This document shows positions 9,401-17,746 of a stretch of 64,000 bases of DNA, piece by piece (position 1 is the stretch's first letter; every line of letters starts with the position of its first letter). Below the pieces are notes generated by a model. That model searched no databases, had not been told where the DNA came from, and was given only the letters and a program-made list of their open reading frames with translations. Both the position numbers and the translations under genes were made by a program. This stretch comes from Streptomyces sp. NRRL WC-3618 (GTDB taxonomy: Bacteria > Actinomycetota > Actinomycetes > Streptomycetales > Streptomycetaceae), in assembly GCF_001280005.1 (NCBI RefSeq), contig NZ_LGDW01000452.1, positions 13,630-77,629 of the forward strand, given 5' to 3'.

Positions 9401-11666
9401 CCGGCTGGTAGGTGCTCAGCAGCCGGTCGTACTCCGCCTGCGTGACCGGAAGTACCGTGCCGTGGCGGGGCTTTGAGGGAAGGTCGTAGTTCGTGGAGGG
9501 TGTCCACACGCCCGACGCGAGGTCGGTCGACTCGAACGGGATGTAGCCGCGTCCGCCGAACTCGTCGGCGAACATGTACCACTTCTTCTCGGTGTTGGAC
9601 TTGAAGACGAGCGGGCCCTCGGCCGCGCTCATCGCGCCCTTGCCGATGCCCTCGGCGACGAAGTCGTAGGACGGGTTGAGGATCGAGTCGCTCTTCTCCT
9701 CGAAGATGAACTTGCTGTTGGGCGTCGAGGAGGTGTTGTTCCGCTCGTCCTTGGAGAAGCGGTAGTAGGTGTCGCTGTCCTTGATCATCGTGGAGTCGAT
9801 GACCGAGTAGCCGCGGTCGATCCACACCTTGGGCGCGCTGAAGGTGCGGAAGTCACGGGTCGTCGCGTACATCATGCGGTTGTACGTGTCACCGGAGTGA
9901 TCGGCGTTGTCGTACAGCTTCGAGGCCCAGAAGACGACGTACGAGCCGAGCTTCGCGTCGTAGAACGCCTCCGGCGCCCAGGTGTTGCCGGCGGAGTCGG
10001 GGGAGACCTTCACCAGGCGCTGGTCGGTCCAGTGGACCAGGTCGGTGGACTCCCACACCATGATGGACTTGCTGCCGGTGCGCTGGGAGGCGTCCCAGTC
10101 GCCGTTGCCGTAGATCCGCAGGTCGGTGGCGATCTGGTAGAACTTGTCGCCTTCGGGGGAGCGGATGATGAACGGGTCGCGCAGGCCCTTCTCGCCGAGC
10201 GTGGAGGTCAGGACGGGCTTGCCGTTGTTCAACTCCCGCCACTTCAGCGGGTCGTTGCCCTTGCTGAGGGCCGCGTAGAGCTGTTCGCCGTCCGAGGTGC
10301 CCTCGCCGGTGAAGTAGCTGAACATGTAGCCCTTGAGGGCTTCCTTCGCGGGGAGTTCGGGGACCTTGGCCGTGAAGGCGCGGGTCGCGGTGGCGGTGCC
10401 CTTGGTGATCGTCGCGGTCAGGTCGACCGTGGTGCCGCCGGCGCCGTGCGCGGGGCGGTGCACCACACCGTCGGCCGCGATGACGTCCGGGTTCGCGGAG
10501 GACCAGGCAACCGCCGTGCCGTAGGCGCCCGTTGACGGCAGCGTGATGTTGCCGCGTACGTCGTCGATGTTCGGGACGGTCAGCGCGTCGGCGGCCTGCT
10601 GGGTGGCTGTCGTGTCGTCGAAGGTGGCCGGGACCGTGATGTCGAAGGTCTTGGTGTCGCTCGCCGGGCCCTTCTTCAGGGTCGCCGTGAGCGTGGCGTG
10701 GCCGTCCGGCTGACCGGCCGCGGGGCGGGTGACCGCTCCGGAGGCCGAGACCACGGAGGCGTTGTCGGTCGCCCAGGTGATGGCGGAGCCGCCTGCCGGG
10801 CCCGCGCTCGGCAGCGTCAGGTCGGCGGTCACGGCGCTCGTGTCGCCCAGAGTGAGGGCCGACTTGTCGGCGGCGACGCCCTGCGCGGCGATGGGGAGGG
10901 AGAGTTCCTCGACCTCCGTGCTCGCCAGCGCCCGGTTGTAGACCCGGAAGTCGCGGATGTTGCCCTTGAACAGGTTGTCGCCGGGGTAGACCGACTTGCC
11001 TATGTAGTTGGCGGTGGTCGTGCCCGCGCCGATGGAGCCGGGGGTGATGGTGACCGCCGTGTTGCGGCCGACCTCCACACCGTCCTCGTAGAGCACGCCC
11101 GTGGTGCCGGTCTGGGTGTAGGTGATCTGCTTCCAGACCGCGCGCTGAAGATTCGTTCCGGCCGAGCGGGTGTTCTGCTCCGTCGACCAGTTGCCGCTGG
11201 CGATGGAGGTCCGGTACGAGTTGCCGGTGGTGAACAGGTAGCCGTTGCCGGCCGTGCCGACGGTGTTGCCGAAGCCGTAGATGAAGTACGGGTTCGCCTG
11301 GGCGGCGTCGATCTTCACGTCCATCGCGACGGTGATCGAGCTCATGCCGCTCATGATGTTGTCCGGCACCTTGATGTAGGTGTTGGAACCGTTGAAGGCG
11401 AGCCCGTCACCGGAGTTGGACCAGCCGGCTGTCCCGTTCACCGTGCCCGTACGGCCGTTGCCCGAGGCGTCCGCGACGGTCGTGCCGGAGGCCGCGTCGA
11501 GCTTGTACCAGAGGGCCAGCCCGTCGGTGACGCCGGCCGCGGCGGCGTGCGCGGGGACCGACATGGCCAGCGGCCCGGCGAGGCCTAGGAGAAGCGATGC
11601 GGCGGTCAGCCCGGCGAGCCTTTCCGACCAGGGTCTGCTGCGGTCGCGTGATCTCGCGAGTTGCAT
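6447..11666 (-). CDS. secreted multidomain GH43 glycoside hydrolase (two GH43, two LamG domains)
   Basis: Exported protein of 1739 residues. A Sec/Tat-like signal (charged N-terminus MQLARSRDRSR, hydrophobic core, AHAAAA near residue 37) is followed in order by: a LamG fold (about 42-250), atrophied bacterial Ig-like repeats (about 255-440), a first GH43-type five-bladed propeller (about 442-750, with GLRDPFII and NTWAPEAF), another Ig-like segment, a second LamG (about 842-1055), a second GH43 domain (about 1150-1425, with NADPNIVRFG, IDPAVFTDDDG and YNEGSFVIKRG carrying the likely catalytic Asp, pKa-tuning Asp and Glu), a PKD-like segment and a C-terminal beta domain. GH43 enzymes cleave arabinan, xylan or galactan side chains. 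Start ATG 11666 is the first residue of the signal peptide; an in-frame upstream start adds an unlikely tail. A palindrome lies upstream at 11784. Confidence 0.9.
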   Translation of the reverse strand: MQLARSRDRSRPWSERLAGLTAASLLLGLAGPLAMSVPAHAAAAGVTDGLALWYKLDAASGTTVADASGNGRTGTVNGTAGWSNSGDGLAFNGSNTYIKVPDNIMSGMSSITVAMDVKIDAAQANPYFIYGFGNTVGTAGNGYLFTTGNSYRTSIASGNWSTEQNTRSAGTNLQRAVWKQITYTQTGTTGVLYEDGVEVGRNTAVTITPGSIGAGTTTANYIGKSVYPGDNLFKGNIRDFRVYNRALASTEVEELSLPIAAQGVAADKSALTLGDTSAVTADLTLPSAGPAGGSAITWATDNASVVSASGAVTRPAAGQPDGHATLTATLKKGPASDTKTFDITVPATFDDTTATQQAADALTVPNIDDVRGNITLPSTGAYGTAVAWSSANPDVIAADGVVHRPAHGAGGTTVDLTATITKGTATATRAFTAKVPELPAKEALKGYMFSYFTGEGTSDGEQLYAALSKGNDPLKWRELNNGKPVLTSTLGEKGLRDPFIIRSPEGDKFYQIATDLRIYGNGDWDASQRTGSKSIMVWESTDLVHWTDQRLVKVSPDSAGNTWAPEAFYDAKLGSYVVFWASKLYDNADHSGDTYNRMMYATTRDFRTFSAPKVWIDRGYSVIDSTMIKDSDTYYRFSKDERNNTSSTPNSKFIFEEKSDSILNPSYDFVAEGIGKGAMSAAEGPLVFKSNTEKKWYMFADEFGGRGYIPFESTDLASGVWTPSTNYDLPSKPRHGTVLPVTQAEYDRLLSTYQPDQIITSAENVKVETRIGEAPVLPATVIAESGDGVKRPVAVTWASVDASQYAQAGTFTVTGDLAGDSAIAVSAEITVSAEGPDVPADLLLHYDFDETGGSIVRDSSGHGYHGTYVRTPAFGTGVHGGSFKMSGGNSSSSSPYVKIPGGVLKDATGVTVSTYVKWKGGDNFQWLFGLGPDSNRYLFATPSNGAGKLFSAITKATWSGEKQMIGGSPLTAGEWQHVTVTLDGATETAILYVNGAETARVSGVTIKPSDLYDASKDYSGYIGKSLYSPDPYFGGEVDDFRIYNRALTPAEVLRLGGNTTGIANVTHPALKVDAIINDKDSKVVLPLNPGSDVRALAPQFTLAHGASISPASGTLRDFSKPLTYEVTGSDGKKRTWTVSAVEMKSPVLPGLNADPNIVRFGDTFYIYPTTDGFEGWSGTQFKAYSSTDLVHWKDHGVILDLGPDISWADSRAWAPTMEERNGKYYFYFCADANIGVAVSDSPTGPFKDALGKPLLKAGDHPGQMIDPAVFTDDDGQSYLYWGNGRAYVVPLNNDMVSFDPSKVTDITPSGYNEGSFVIKRGATYYFMWSENDTRDENYQVAYATGSSPTGPWTKRGVILEKDLSLGIKGTGHHSVVHVPNTDDWYIAYHRFAIPGGDGMHRETTIDKLEFDADGLIKKVVPTLSSIDPVTIVHAGADTTGQEGSAIPLTGSISGAGTPSWSVGAATPCTFSSPTMVPTTITCRDNGTYEVTLTGGRSKDTLTVTVSNAPPSITSVQGPKAPVPAGRSTPARVSAKFTDPGLADTHTCRIDWKDGTTPTAGKVTGGTCEASHAYLKAGILRPTITVTDDDGATATAQLPELIVFDPAAGSAKGKGVIPSRAGSYPADPRLTGKAAFSFGASYPKGATVPKGATSFDFTAAGASKATVQLRAKSSDWLVVTGSTAVFQGSGTVNGKSGYVFRVTATDKPDTFRIRIWQKTTGDVVYDNRTGAATKDIVIGR

Positions 11667-11783
11667 CGTTTCGTTTTCCTCTGATCGGACACGTGGGGAG
11701 GTAACGGGAGACACGAGATTTCTTCTGTGTGTCCGCGCGTTGCGAGAGTGTCAATCGATGCGCCCAGGGGCGTCAAGGGTTTA

Positions 11784-11796
11784 CGAACGACGTTCG
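11784..11796. promoter_or_regulatory. palindromic operator-like site upstream of the GH43 gene
   Basis: CGAACGACGTTCG is a perfect palindrome around a central A, 118 bp upstream of the GH43 start and about 190 bp before the divergent GNAT gene. A half-related GTTCGAC/GTCGGACAAC sequence follows. The surrounding 318-bp divergent spacer is AT-richer than the flanks. Binding by a LacI-type or similar sugar regulator is inference. Confidence 0.4.
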
Positions 11797-11984
11797 ACAG
11801 GTCGGACAACTAGTTTTTACCTGCTGGACGTCAAGCGGAATCGAATCCGTCACAAACATTGACGTGTGTACCCACCTGTCCCCCGGGCGAGGGCGGCCGC
11901 GAGAGCTGTCGGTGAAGCGGGTGCGGACGAAGGACGGGCCGAATCCTGTTCGACGCGGACGCGTGATCGAGTAAGGATGGCGCC

Positions 11985-12530
11985 ATGCCCGACCTGCGAA
12001 CCGAACGCCTCGTCCTGCGCTCCTGGCGCCCCTCCGACCGCGCCCCCTGGGCGGCCATGAACGCCGACCCGGAGGTCCGCGAGCATCTCGGAGACCTCCT
12101 TACCCGTGAACAGAGCGACGCCTGCGCCGCCGACTTCCAGGCCTGCCTGGACGAACGGGGCTGGGGCTGGTGGGCGGTGGAGGTGACCGGCACCGGTGAG
12201 TTCATCGGCTTCGCCGGCCTGGACCCGGTCGAGGACGACATGGCGTTCGGCGGGGTGGAGGCGGGGTGGCGGCTGGCCCGCTCCGCGTGGGGCCACGGGT
12301 ACGCAACGGAGGCCGCCCGAGCGGTGGTTGCCCACGCCTTCGACGAGAAGGGCCCAGGCCTCGAAGAGGTCCTGGCGATCACGACGGCCACCAACCTCCG
12401 CTCACAGGCGGTGATGCAACGCCTCGGCATGACCTACGACCCCGACAAGGACTTCGACGACCTGACAGTCCCGGAGGGACCGCTGCGCCGGAACGTGGTG
12501 TACGGGATCAGGGCCGACGCCTGGATCTAG
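11985..12530 (+). CDS. GNAT N-acetyltransferase, RimJ/RimL type
   Basis: Cytoplasmic acetyltransferase of 181 residues, a typical length. It begins with the family signature LRTERLVLRSWRPSDRAPWA. The acetyl-CoA binding region is WRLARSAWGHGYATEAARAVV, corresponding to the R/Q-x-x-G-x-G/A motif. The C-terminal part NLRSQAVMQRLGMTYDPDKD is the usual end of RimJ/RimL-like enzymes, often annotated Acetyltransf_3. The family acetylates protein N-termini, small amines or antibiotics; the substrate cannot be deduced. It is a single gene, divergent from GH43 and convergent with the GntR regulator. Confidence 0.9.
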   Translation: MPDLRTERLVLRSWRPSDRAPWAAMNADPEVREHLGDLLTREQSDACAADFQACLDERGWGWWAVEVTGTGEFIGFAGLDPVEDDMAFGGVEAGWRLARSAWGHGYATEAARAVVAHAFDEKGPGLEEVLAITTATNLRSQAVMQRLGMTYDPDKDFDDLTVPEGPLRRNVVYGIRADAWI

Positions 12531-12632
12531 GCGATCACCAGGGTGTCCGGCGCCACGCCCCGCTCCCGCCCCTCGCGCGCGGCGGGCACACGACACCGGT
12601 GCGCGCCCCCCACTGGAGGGCCATGGCGTCGT

Positions 12633-13418
12633 TCAGGGGCGCATCAGCAGCTGGAAGTCGAAGGCGTACCGCGATGCCCGGTAGATGTGCGTGCCGAACT
12701 CCACGGGGCGTCCCGTGTCGTCGTACGCCGTCCGTTGCATCGTGAGCAGGGCGGCGCCCTCTGGCTCCTCCAGGCGTTTCGCCTCCGCCGCCGTGGCCGA
12801 GCGGGCGCCGACGGTCTGGCGGGCGCTGTGCAGGGTGATGCCCGCGGTGCGCAGCATCCGGTACAGGCCCGTCGACTCCAGCCGGGTGGCGTCGAGTTCG
12901 AGGAGCCCCGAGGGCAGGTAATTGCAGAGGAACGCCACCGGTTCGCCGTGCGTGCAGCGCAGCCGCTCCAGCACGACGACCTCGGTGCCCTCCTCCACCC
13001 CGAGGGCGGCGGCGACCTCGGCGGACGCCGGCTTCGCCTCGTTGCGCAGGACCTGCGTGGTGGGCCCCTGCCCGGCCGCCTCCAGGTCGTCGTACAGGCT
13101 GCTCAGTTCGAGCGGGCGCTTGACCTGGCTGTGCACCACCTGCGTACCGACGCCTCGCCGGCGTACCAGCAGGCCCTTGTCCACCAGGGACTGGATCGCC
13201 TGGCGGACCGTGGGCCTGGACAGGCCCAGGCGGACCGACAGGTCGATCTCGTTGCCCAGGAGATTGCCGGGCGCCAGAATCCCGTGCTCGATCGCCGCCT
13301 CCAGCTGCTGAGCCAGCTGGTAGTAGAGCGGAACCGGGCTGGAGCGGTCCAGCGTGAAGTCCATGGTGTCGAGCGGGGAGCCGGACACCGCGCGGGCGCG
13401 ATCACCGGGTGTCGCCAC
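12633..13418 (-). CDS. GntR-family regulator (HutC/UTRA subfamily)
   Basis: Repressor-type regulator of 261 residues. The winged HTH is at about 28-95 (VPLYYQLAQQLEAAI, LGLSRPTVRQAIQSLVDKGLL). The UTRA effector domain is at about 110-255, with EEGTEVVVLERLRC, PVAFLCNYLP and MQRTAYDDTGRPVEF. GTG at 13418 was chosen because it has a strong site GGGAGGTG eight bases upstream; an internal ATG at 13364 is a weaker alternative. It lies 34 bp downstream of iolD on the same strand, so it is probably co-transcribed with iolB-iolD and is a good candidate for the inositol regulator. The regulatory assignment is inference from context. Confidence 0.88.
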   Translation of the reverse strand: MATPGDRARAVSGSPLDTMDFTLDRSSPVPLYYQLAQQLEAAIEHGILAPGNLLGNEIDLSVRLGLSRPTVRQAIQSLVDKGLLVRRRGVGTQVVHSQVKRPLELSSLYDDLEAAGQGPTTQVLRNEAKPASAEVAAALGVEEGTEVVVLERLRCTHGEPVAFLCNYLPSGLLELDATRLESTGLYRMLRTAGITLHSARQTVGARSATAAEAKRLEEPEGAALLTMQRTAYDDTGRPVEFGTHIYRASRYAFDFQLLMRP

Positions 13419-13452
13419 GGGGGCACCTCCCTTCGGATAGTGATAGTGACGG

Positions 13453-15339
13453 TCAGAGGTGTCGGCGGCGGTCGGCGGACTGGCGCTCGTACTCCTCTCG
13501 GGCCTGTACGGCGGACTCCCGGGTGGCGGTCTCGGCGACCGGTACGTCCCACCAGGCCTCCGCCGGGGGAGCGGTCGGCGTCGGGTCGGTCTCGACGTAC
13601 ACACAGGTCGGCCGGTCCGAGGCGCGTGCCGTCGCCAGGGCCGTGCGCAGCTCGCCCACGGTCTTGGCGCGCAGGACGTGCATGCCGAGGCTGGCCGCGT
13701 TCGCCGCCAGGTCGACCGGCAGCGGGTCGCCGGTGAAGGTGCCGTCGGCGGCCCGGTAGCGGTAGGGGGTGCCGAAGCGCTCGCCGCCGACCGACTCGGA
13801 GAGGCCGCCGATGGAGGCGTACCCATGGTTCTGGATGAGGACCAGGTTGACCGGCAGGCCCTCCTGGACGGCCGTGACGATCTCGGTCGGCATCATGAGG
13901 TAGGTGCCGTCGCCGACCAGTGACCAGACCGGGGTGTCCGGGGCGGCCTGCTGGACGCCGATCCCGGCCGGGATCTCGTAGCCCATGCAGGAGTAGCCGT
14001 ACTCCAGGTGGTACTGGCGGGGGCTGCGGGCCCGCCACAGCTTGTGCAGGTCACCGGGGAGCGACCCCGCCGCGTTGATGATCACGTCGTCGTCGCCGAC
14101 GACCGAGTCCAGCGCGCCCAGCACCTGGGTCTGGGTCGGCACGGCGGAGTCCTCACCACGGAAGGCGGCCTCGACCACCGTGTCCCAGCGCTCCCGGCCC
14201 GCCCGGTACTCCGCCTCGTACGCCTGGCCGACCCGGTGCCCGGTCTCCGTCAGCGCCTCGGTGAGCGCCGTCAGGCCCGCGCGGGCGTCGCAGACGAGTG
14301 GGCGCGCCGCCAGCTTGTGGGCGTCGAAGGCGGCGATGTTCAGGTTGAGGAACCGCACGCCGGGGTTCTGGAACAGGGTGTTCGAGGCGGTCGTGAAGTC
14401 CGTGTAGCGCGTGCCGACGCCGATGACCAGGTCGGCGGTGCGGGCCAGGTCGTCGCTGACGGCCGTACCGGTGTGGCCGATGCCGCCCAGGTCGGCGGGG
14501 TGGTCGTAGCGCAGGGAACCCTTGCCGGCCTGGGTGGAGCCCACCGGGATGCCGGTGGCGTCCACCAGGGCCTTCAGTGCCTCCTCGGCCTCGCTGTGGT
14601 GGATCCCGCCGCCCGCGACGATCAGCGGGCGCTCGGCGGCCCGGATCGCCGACACGGCCTGGGCCAGCTCGTACGGGTCGGGCGCGGGACGTCGGACGTG
14701 CCAGACGCGCTCGGCGAAGAACTCCTCCGGCCAGTCGTACGCCTCCACCTGTACGTCCTGCGGCAGCGCGAGCGTGACGGCACCGGTCTCCACCGGATCC
14801 GTGAGGACGCGTACGGCGTTCAGCGCGGACGGGATCAGCGCCTCGGGGCGCGTGACCCGGTCGAAGTAGCGCGAGACCGGGCGCAGGGTGTCGTTGACGG
14901 ACAGGTCGGCCTCGACCGGGTGCTCCAGTTGCTGGAGCAGCGGGTCCGCGCTGCGCGTCGCGAAGTAGTCGCCGGGCAGGAGCAGCACCGGAAGGCGGTT
15001 GATCGTCGCGAGGGCGGCGCCCGTGACGAGGTTGGTGGCGCCCGGACCGATGGACGTGGTGACGGCCTGCGTCGAGAGCCGGTTCAGCTGGCGGGCGTGA
15101 CCGACGGCCGCGTGGACCATCGACTGCTCGTTGCGGCCCTGGTGGAACGGCATCGCGTCCTCGCCGGCCTCCAGGAGCGCCTGGCCGAGACCCGCGACAT
15201 TCCCGTGGCCGAAGATGCCCCACGTGCCGGAGATCAGCCGGTGGCGTACGCCGTCGCGCTCGGTGTACTGGACGGACAGGAACCGCACCAGCGCCTGGGC
15301 GACGGTCAGACGGCGGGTAGGGGTGGCGGCGGCGCTCAT
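13453..15339 (-). CDS. iolD: 3D-(3,5/4)-trihydroxycyclohexane-1,2-dione hydrolase (IolD)
   Basis: Thiamine-diphosphate enzyme of 628 residues that opens the ring of trihydroxycyclohexanedione in myo-inositol catabolism, giving 5-deoxyglucuronate. The N-terminal PYR domain has GIFGHGNVAGLG and the catalytic-Glu region FHQGRNEQSMVHAA. The central domain has VAGGGIHHSEA. The C-terminal PP domain has the ThDP motif GDGTYLMMPTEIVTAVQEGLPVNLVLIQNHG (GDG...N). The length is normal. It overlaps the stop of iolB by one base (TGATG), so translation is coupled. The reaction is upstream of IolB, although the gene follows it. Confidence 0.95.
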   Translation of the reverse strand: MSAAATPTRRLTVAQALVRFLSVQYTERDGVRHRLISGTWGIFGHGNVAGLGQALLEAGEDAMPFHQGRNEQSMVHAAVGHARQLNRLSTQAVTTSIGPGATNLVTGAALATINRLPVLLLPGDYFATRSADPLLQQLEHPVEADLSVNDTLRPVSRYFDRVTRPEALIPSALNAVRVLTDPVETGAVTLALPQDVQVEAYDWPEEFFAERVWHVRRPAPDPYELAQAVSAIRAAERPLIVAGGGIHHSEAEEALKALVDATGIPVGSTQAGKGSLRYDHPADLGGIGHTGTAVSDDLARTADLVIGVGTRYTDFTTASNTLFQNPGVRFLNLNIAAFDAHKLAARPLVCDARAGLTALTEALTETGHRVGQAYEAEYRAGRERWDTVVEAAFRGEDSAVPTQTQVLGALDSVVGDDDVIINAAGSLPGDLHKLWRARSPRQYHLEYGYSCMGYEIPAGIGVQQAAPDTPVWSLVGDGTYLMMPTEIVTAVQEGLPVNLVLIQNHGYASIGGLSESVGGERFGTPYRYRAADGTFTGDPLPVDLAANAASLGMHVLRAKTVGELRTALATARASDRPTCVYVETDPTPTAPPAEAWWDVPVAETATRESAVQAREEYERQSADRRRHL

Positions 15340-16235
15340 CAGGAATTCTCCGGGGCCGTGTAGAGGGGCAGACGGGGGTCGACGGGCTGCTCGGGCCAGG
15401 TACCGCGGACCCAGGCGTGATCGGGGTGGTCGCAGATCAGCCAGGCGCGGTCGTCCTCGGGACCCGCCATGACGTTGAGGTAGTACATGTGGTGGCCCGG
15501 CACGGCCATGGAGGGCCCGTGCCAGCCGTCGGGGATGAGGACGACGTCCCCGTCACGCACCTCGGCCAGCACATCCGTGTTCCGCCCCTGCCCGGACGGG
15601 GACACCCGCTGGTAGCCGAGGCCGGGCGTGCCCTCGTGGTCCGCGAACTCGAAGTAGTAGATCTCCTCGAGGACGGACTCCTCGCCGGGCCGGTGCTCGT
15701 CGTGCTTGTGCGGCGGGAACGACGACCAGTTCCCGCCGGGGGTGATCACCTCGACGGCGATCAGCTTGTCGCACTCGAAGACGCCGGCCGCGCCGAAGTT
15801 GTTGACCTGCCGGGAGGAGTTCCCGGTGCCGCGCAACTCCACCGGAACGGAGGAGGCGGGCCCGTAGCGGGCGGGCAGCCGACGGGTGCAGCGGGCGCCG
15901 GTGAGCGCGAAGCGCCCGCCCGCGGCCGAGGTGATGGTCGTACGAGCGTCGCGGGGCAGGTACACGAAGTCGCTGACGCCGCTGAACACGCTGTCGCGGC
16001 CCTGTACCTCGAAAGTGGAGTGGCCGAAGTCGTCCGTCGTCTCGACCGCGCAGGCACCGCTGAGGGACAGCACGATCCACTCGCTGTCGCCGCTGGAAAG
16101 CGTGTGCGAGCCACCCGGGGGGAGCTCCAGCACCCGGAGGCTGGAGTAGCCCCAGCCGGCCTTCTCGGGGTTGACTTCGACGACGTACGAGTCGCCGAGG
16201 GCCTTGCCTGCCGGGAGGTGGTAGGCGGTGGTCAT
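15339..16235 (-). CDS. iolB: 5-deoxy-glucuronate isomerase (IolB)
   Basis: Cupin-fold isomerase of 298 residues, full length for IolB, converting 5-deoxyglucuronate to 2-deoxy-5-keto-gluconate. Typical features are WGYSSLRVLELPPGGSHTL, the metal-site region FPPHKHDEHRPGEESVLEEIYYF (His/His/Glu ligands) and the C-terminal HGPSMAVPGHHMYYLNVMAG. It is followed by iolD. The next pathway enzyme, the kinase IolC, should be upstream, but only a 47-codon stump remains there, so the local pathway is interrupted after this step. Confidence 0.95.
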   Translation of the reverse strand: MTTAYHLPAGKALGDSYVVEVNPEKAGWGYSSLRVLELPPGGSHTLSSGDSEWIVLSLSGACAVETTDDFGHSTFEVQGRDSVFSGVSDFVYLPRDARTTITSAAGGRFALTGARCTRRLPARYGPASSVPVELRGTGNSSRQVNNFGAAGVFECDKLIAVEVITPGGNWSSFPPHKHDEHRPGEESVLEEIYYFEFADHEGTPGLGYQRVSPSGQGRNTDVLAEVRDGDVVLIPDGWHGPSMAVPGHHMYYLNVMAGPEDDRAWLICDHPDHAWVRGTWPEQPVDPRLPLYTAPENS

Positions 16236-16278
16236 GGTCTGTCACTCCTGTTCACAGCGGATCCCGTGTTGACCCTGC

Positions 16279-16422
16279 TCACAGCCGGGCCCCGTGGACC
16301 CACCGAACAATCCGCCGAACGTCTGCACTAGGGTCAGCGAGTGCACCGGGCTGCGGCGGATAAAGATCAACTCCGCTGCGGCCCATGGTGACCAGGTCGA
16401 AGGGCGGGGCTGACTCGGTCAT
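16279..16422 (-). pseudogene. iolC: 5' stump of iolC (5-dehydro-2-deoxygluconokinase)
   Basis: A 47-codon frame opens with MTESAPPFDLVTMGRSGVDL followed by YP, which is the recognisable N-terminus of IolC (PfkB family), where the sequence normally continues into the sugar-binding FLGGSATNVA region. Here it leaves the family after YPPQPGAL, adds an unrelated tail ADPSADVRRIVRWVHGARL and stops 43 bp before the iolB start. All catalytic PfkB motifs are missing. It looks like an internal deletion that kept the promoter and start of iolC. It may survive as a leader peptide for iolB, but that is speculative. Confidence 0.75.
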
Positions 16423-16480
16423 ACGATGCTCCCTCGAGCTGCGGAGGATGCGGGTCCGGAGGGGCCTGTCGTCCTCCCAG

Positions 16481-16591
16481 GTGTAGGACTCGGAGGGTGG
16501 CACTGTCAAGGGTTTGTTCTTACATTCTGACCTGCTAGTGAAATGATGTCTTGACAAAGTATTGACATAGGACAGTTCCAAGGAATTGGAT
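16481..16591. promoter_or_regulatory. divergent iol promoters with shared operator
   Basis: Minus strand: -35 TTGACA (complement of 16504-16509), 17-bp spacer, -10 CTACAC (complement of 16481-16486), firing toward iolC'-iolB-iolD. Plus strand: two TTGACA boxes at 16551 and 16562; the second has TTGGAT at 16586 with an 18-bp spacer, firing toward the ABC transporter. The 22-bp sequence 16546-16567, read on the minus strand, contains TGTCAATACTTTG and matches 20 of 22 bases of the site at 26577-26598. It covers the plus-strand -35 region, so a repressor bound here could block transcription. Confidence 0.55.
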
Positions 16592-16732
16592 TCGGTCCCA
16601 ACACGACTGCCGTACACAACCGCCGTACACGATTGCCGTGTTCGCGGCACACGGCCCGGACCTCCGGGGCCCGGGCCCGGGATCGTCCCGGTCTCTCCCC
16701 TCTCCCCGGTCGCACAGTGAGGTGCAGGAAAG

Positions 16733-17746
16733 ATGGCTCGCTCTTCTGGCTCCCGCAGAATCGCCCCCGTTGTTGCCGCTGCCGCGGCAGCGGCTCTGGT
16801 CCTCGCGGGCTGCTCCAGCAGTTCCGGTGGCAAGAAGGCCGAGGACAACGGTTCCGGCGCCTCTGCGGGCAAGGCCACCACCCCTCGGATGACCGTCGCC
16901 CTGGTCACCCACCAGGCGCCCGGTGACGCCTTCTGGGACATCGTCCGCAAGGGAGCCCAGGCCGCCGCGGACAAGGACAACATCAAGCTCGTCTACTCGG
17001 CCGACCCGGACGCGGGCAACCAGTCCAACCTCGTCCAGAACGCGATCGACCAGAAGGTCGACGGCATAGCCATCACGCTGGCGAAGCCGGACGCCATGAA
17101 GGACGTCGTCGCCAAGGCGACGGCCGCGGGCATTCCTGTCGTCGGCCTCAACTCGGGCCTGAGCGACTGGAAGAAGCTCGGTCTCCAGCAGTTCTTCGGC
17201 CAGGACGAGTCCGTCGCGGGCGAGGCGTTCGGCAAGAAGCTGAACGAGGTCGGCTCCAAGAAAGCCGTCTGTGTCATCCAGGAGCAGGGCAACGTCGGCC
17301 TCACCCAGCGCTGCGACGGTGTGAAGAAGACGTTCACCGGCAAGCTGGAGATCCTCAACGTCAACGGCACCGACATGCCGTCCGTCAAGTCGACGATCAC
17401 CGCGAAGCTCAACCAGGACAAGGCCATCGACTACGTGGTCACGCTCGGCGCCAGCTACGCGCTGACCGCGGTGCAGTCGGTGGGCGACGCGGGCAGCAAG
17501 GCGAAGGTCGCGACCTTCGACCTCAACAAGGAGATGACGGACGCCATCACGAAGGGCGACGTCCAGTTCGCGGTCGACCAGCAGCCCTACCTCCAGGGCT
17601 ACCTGGCCGTCGACTCCATGTGGCTCTTCAAGAACAACGGCAACTACAGCGGTGGCGGTGAGCAGCCCGTGCTGACCGGTCCCGCCTTCGTCGACAAGTC
17701 CAACGTCGAGAAGATCGCCGCGTTCGCGGCGAAGGGCACTCGGTGA
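16733..17746 (+). CDS. sugar (inositol-type) ABC transporter substrate-binding lipoprotein
   Basis: Exported lipoprotein of 337 residues with a lipobox LVLAGC (Cys about 27) after a hydrophobic signal, a Ser/Gly linker, then a type I periplasmic-binding (Peripla_BP_4, RbsB-like) fold. Visible motifs are PRMTVALVTHQAPGDAFWDIV, DGIAITLAKPDAM, the hinge GQDESVAGEAFG and FAVDQQPYLQGYLAVDSMWLF. It heads a three-gene operon (lipoprotein, permease, ATPase) divergent from iolB-iolD. A shared control region makes inositol or a related cyclitol the most likely ligand, but this is inferred from position. Confidence 0.92.
   Translation: MARSSGSRRIAPVVAAAAAAALVLAGCSSSSGGKKAEDNGSGASAGKATTPRMTVALVTHQAPGDAFWDIVRKGAQAAADKDNIKLVYSADPDAGNQSNLVQNAIDQKVDGIAITLAKPDAMKDVVAKATAAGIPVVGLNSGLSDWKKLGLQQFFGQDESVAGEAFGKKLNEVGSKKAVCVIQEQGNVGLTQRCDGVKKTFTGKLEILNVNGTDMPSVKSTITAKLNQDKAIDYVVTLGASYALTAVQSVGDAGSKAKVATFDLNKEMTDAITKGDVQFAVDQQPYLQGYLAVDSMWLFKNNGNYSGGGEQPVLTGPAFVDKSNVEKIAAFAAKGTR

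Noticed and set aside
14008..15363. 451-residue plus-strand frame
   Set aside because: Antisense to iolD, which has clear ThDP motifs and a coupled start with iolB.
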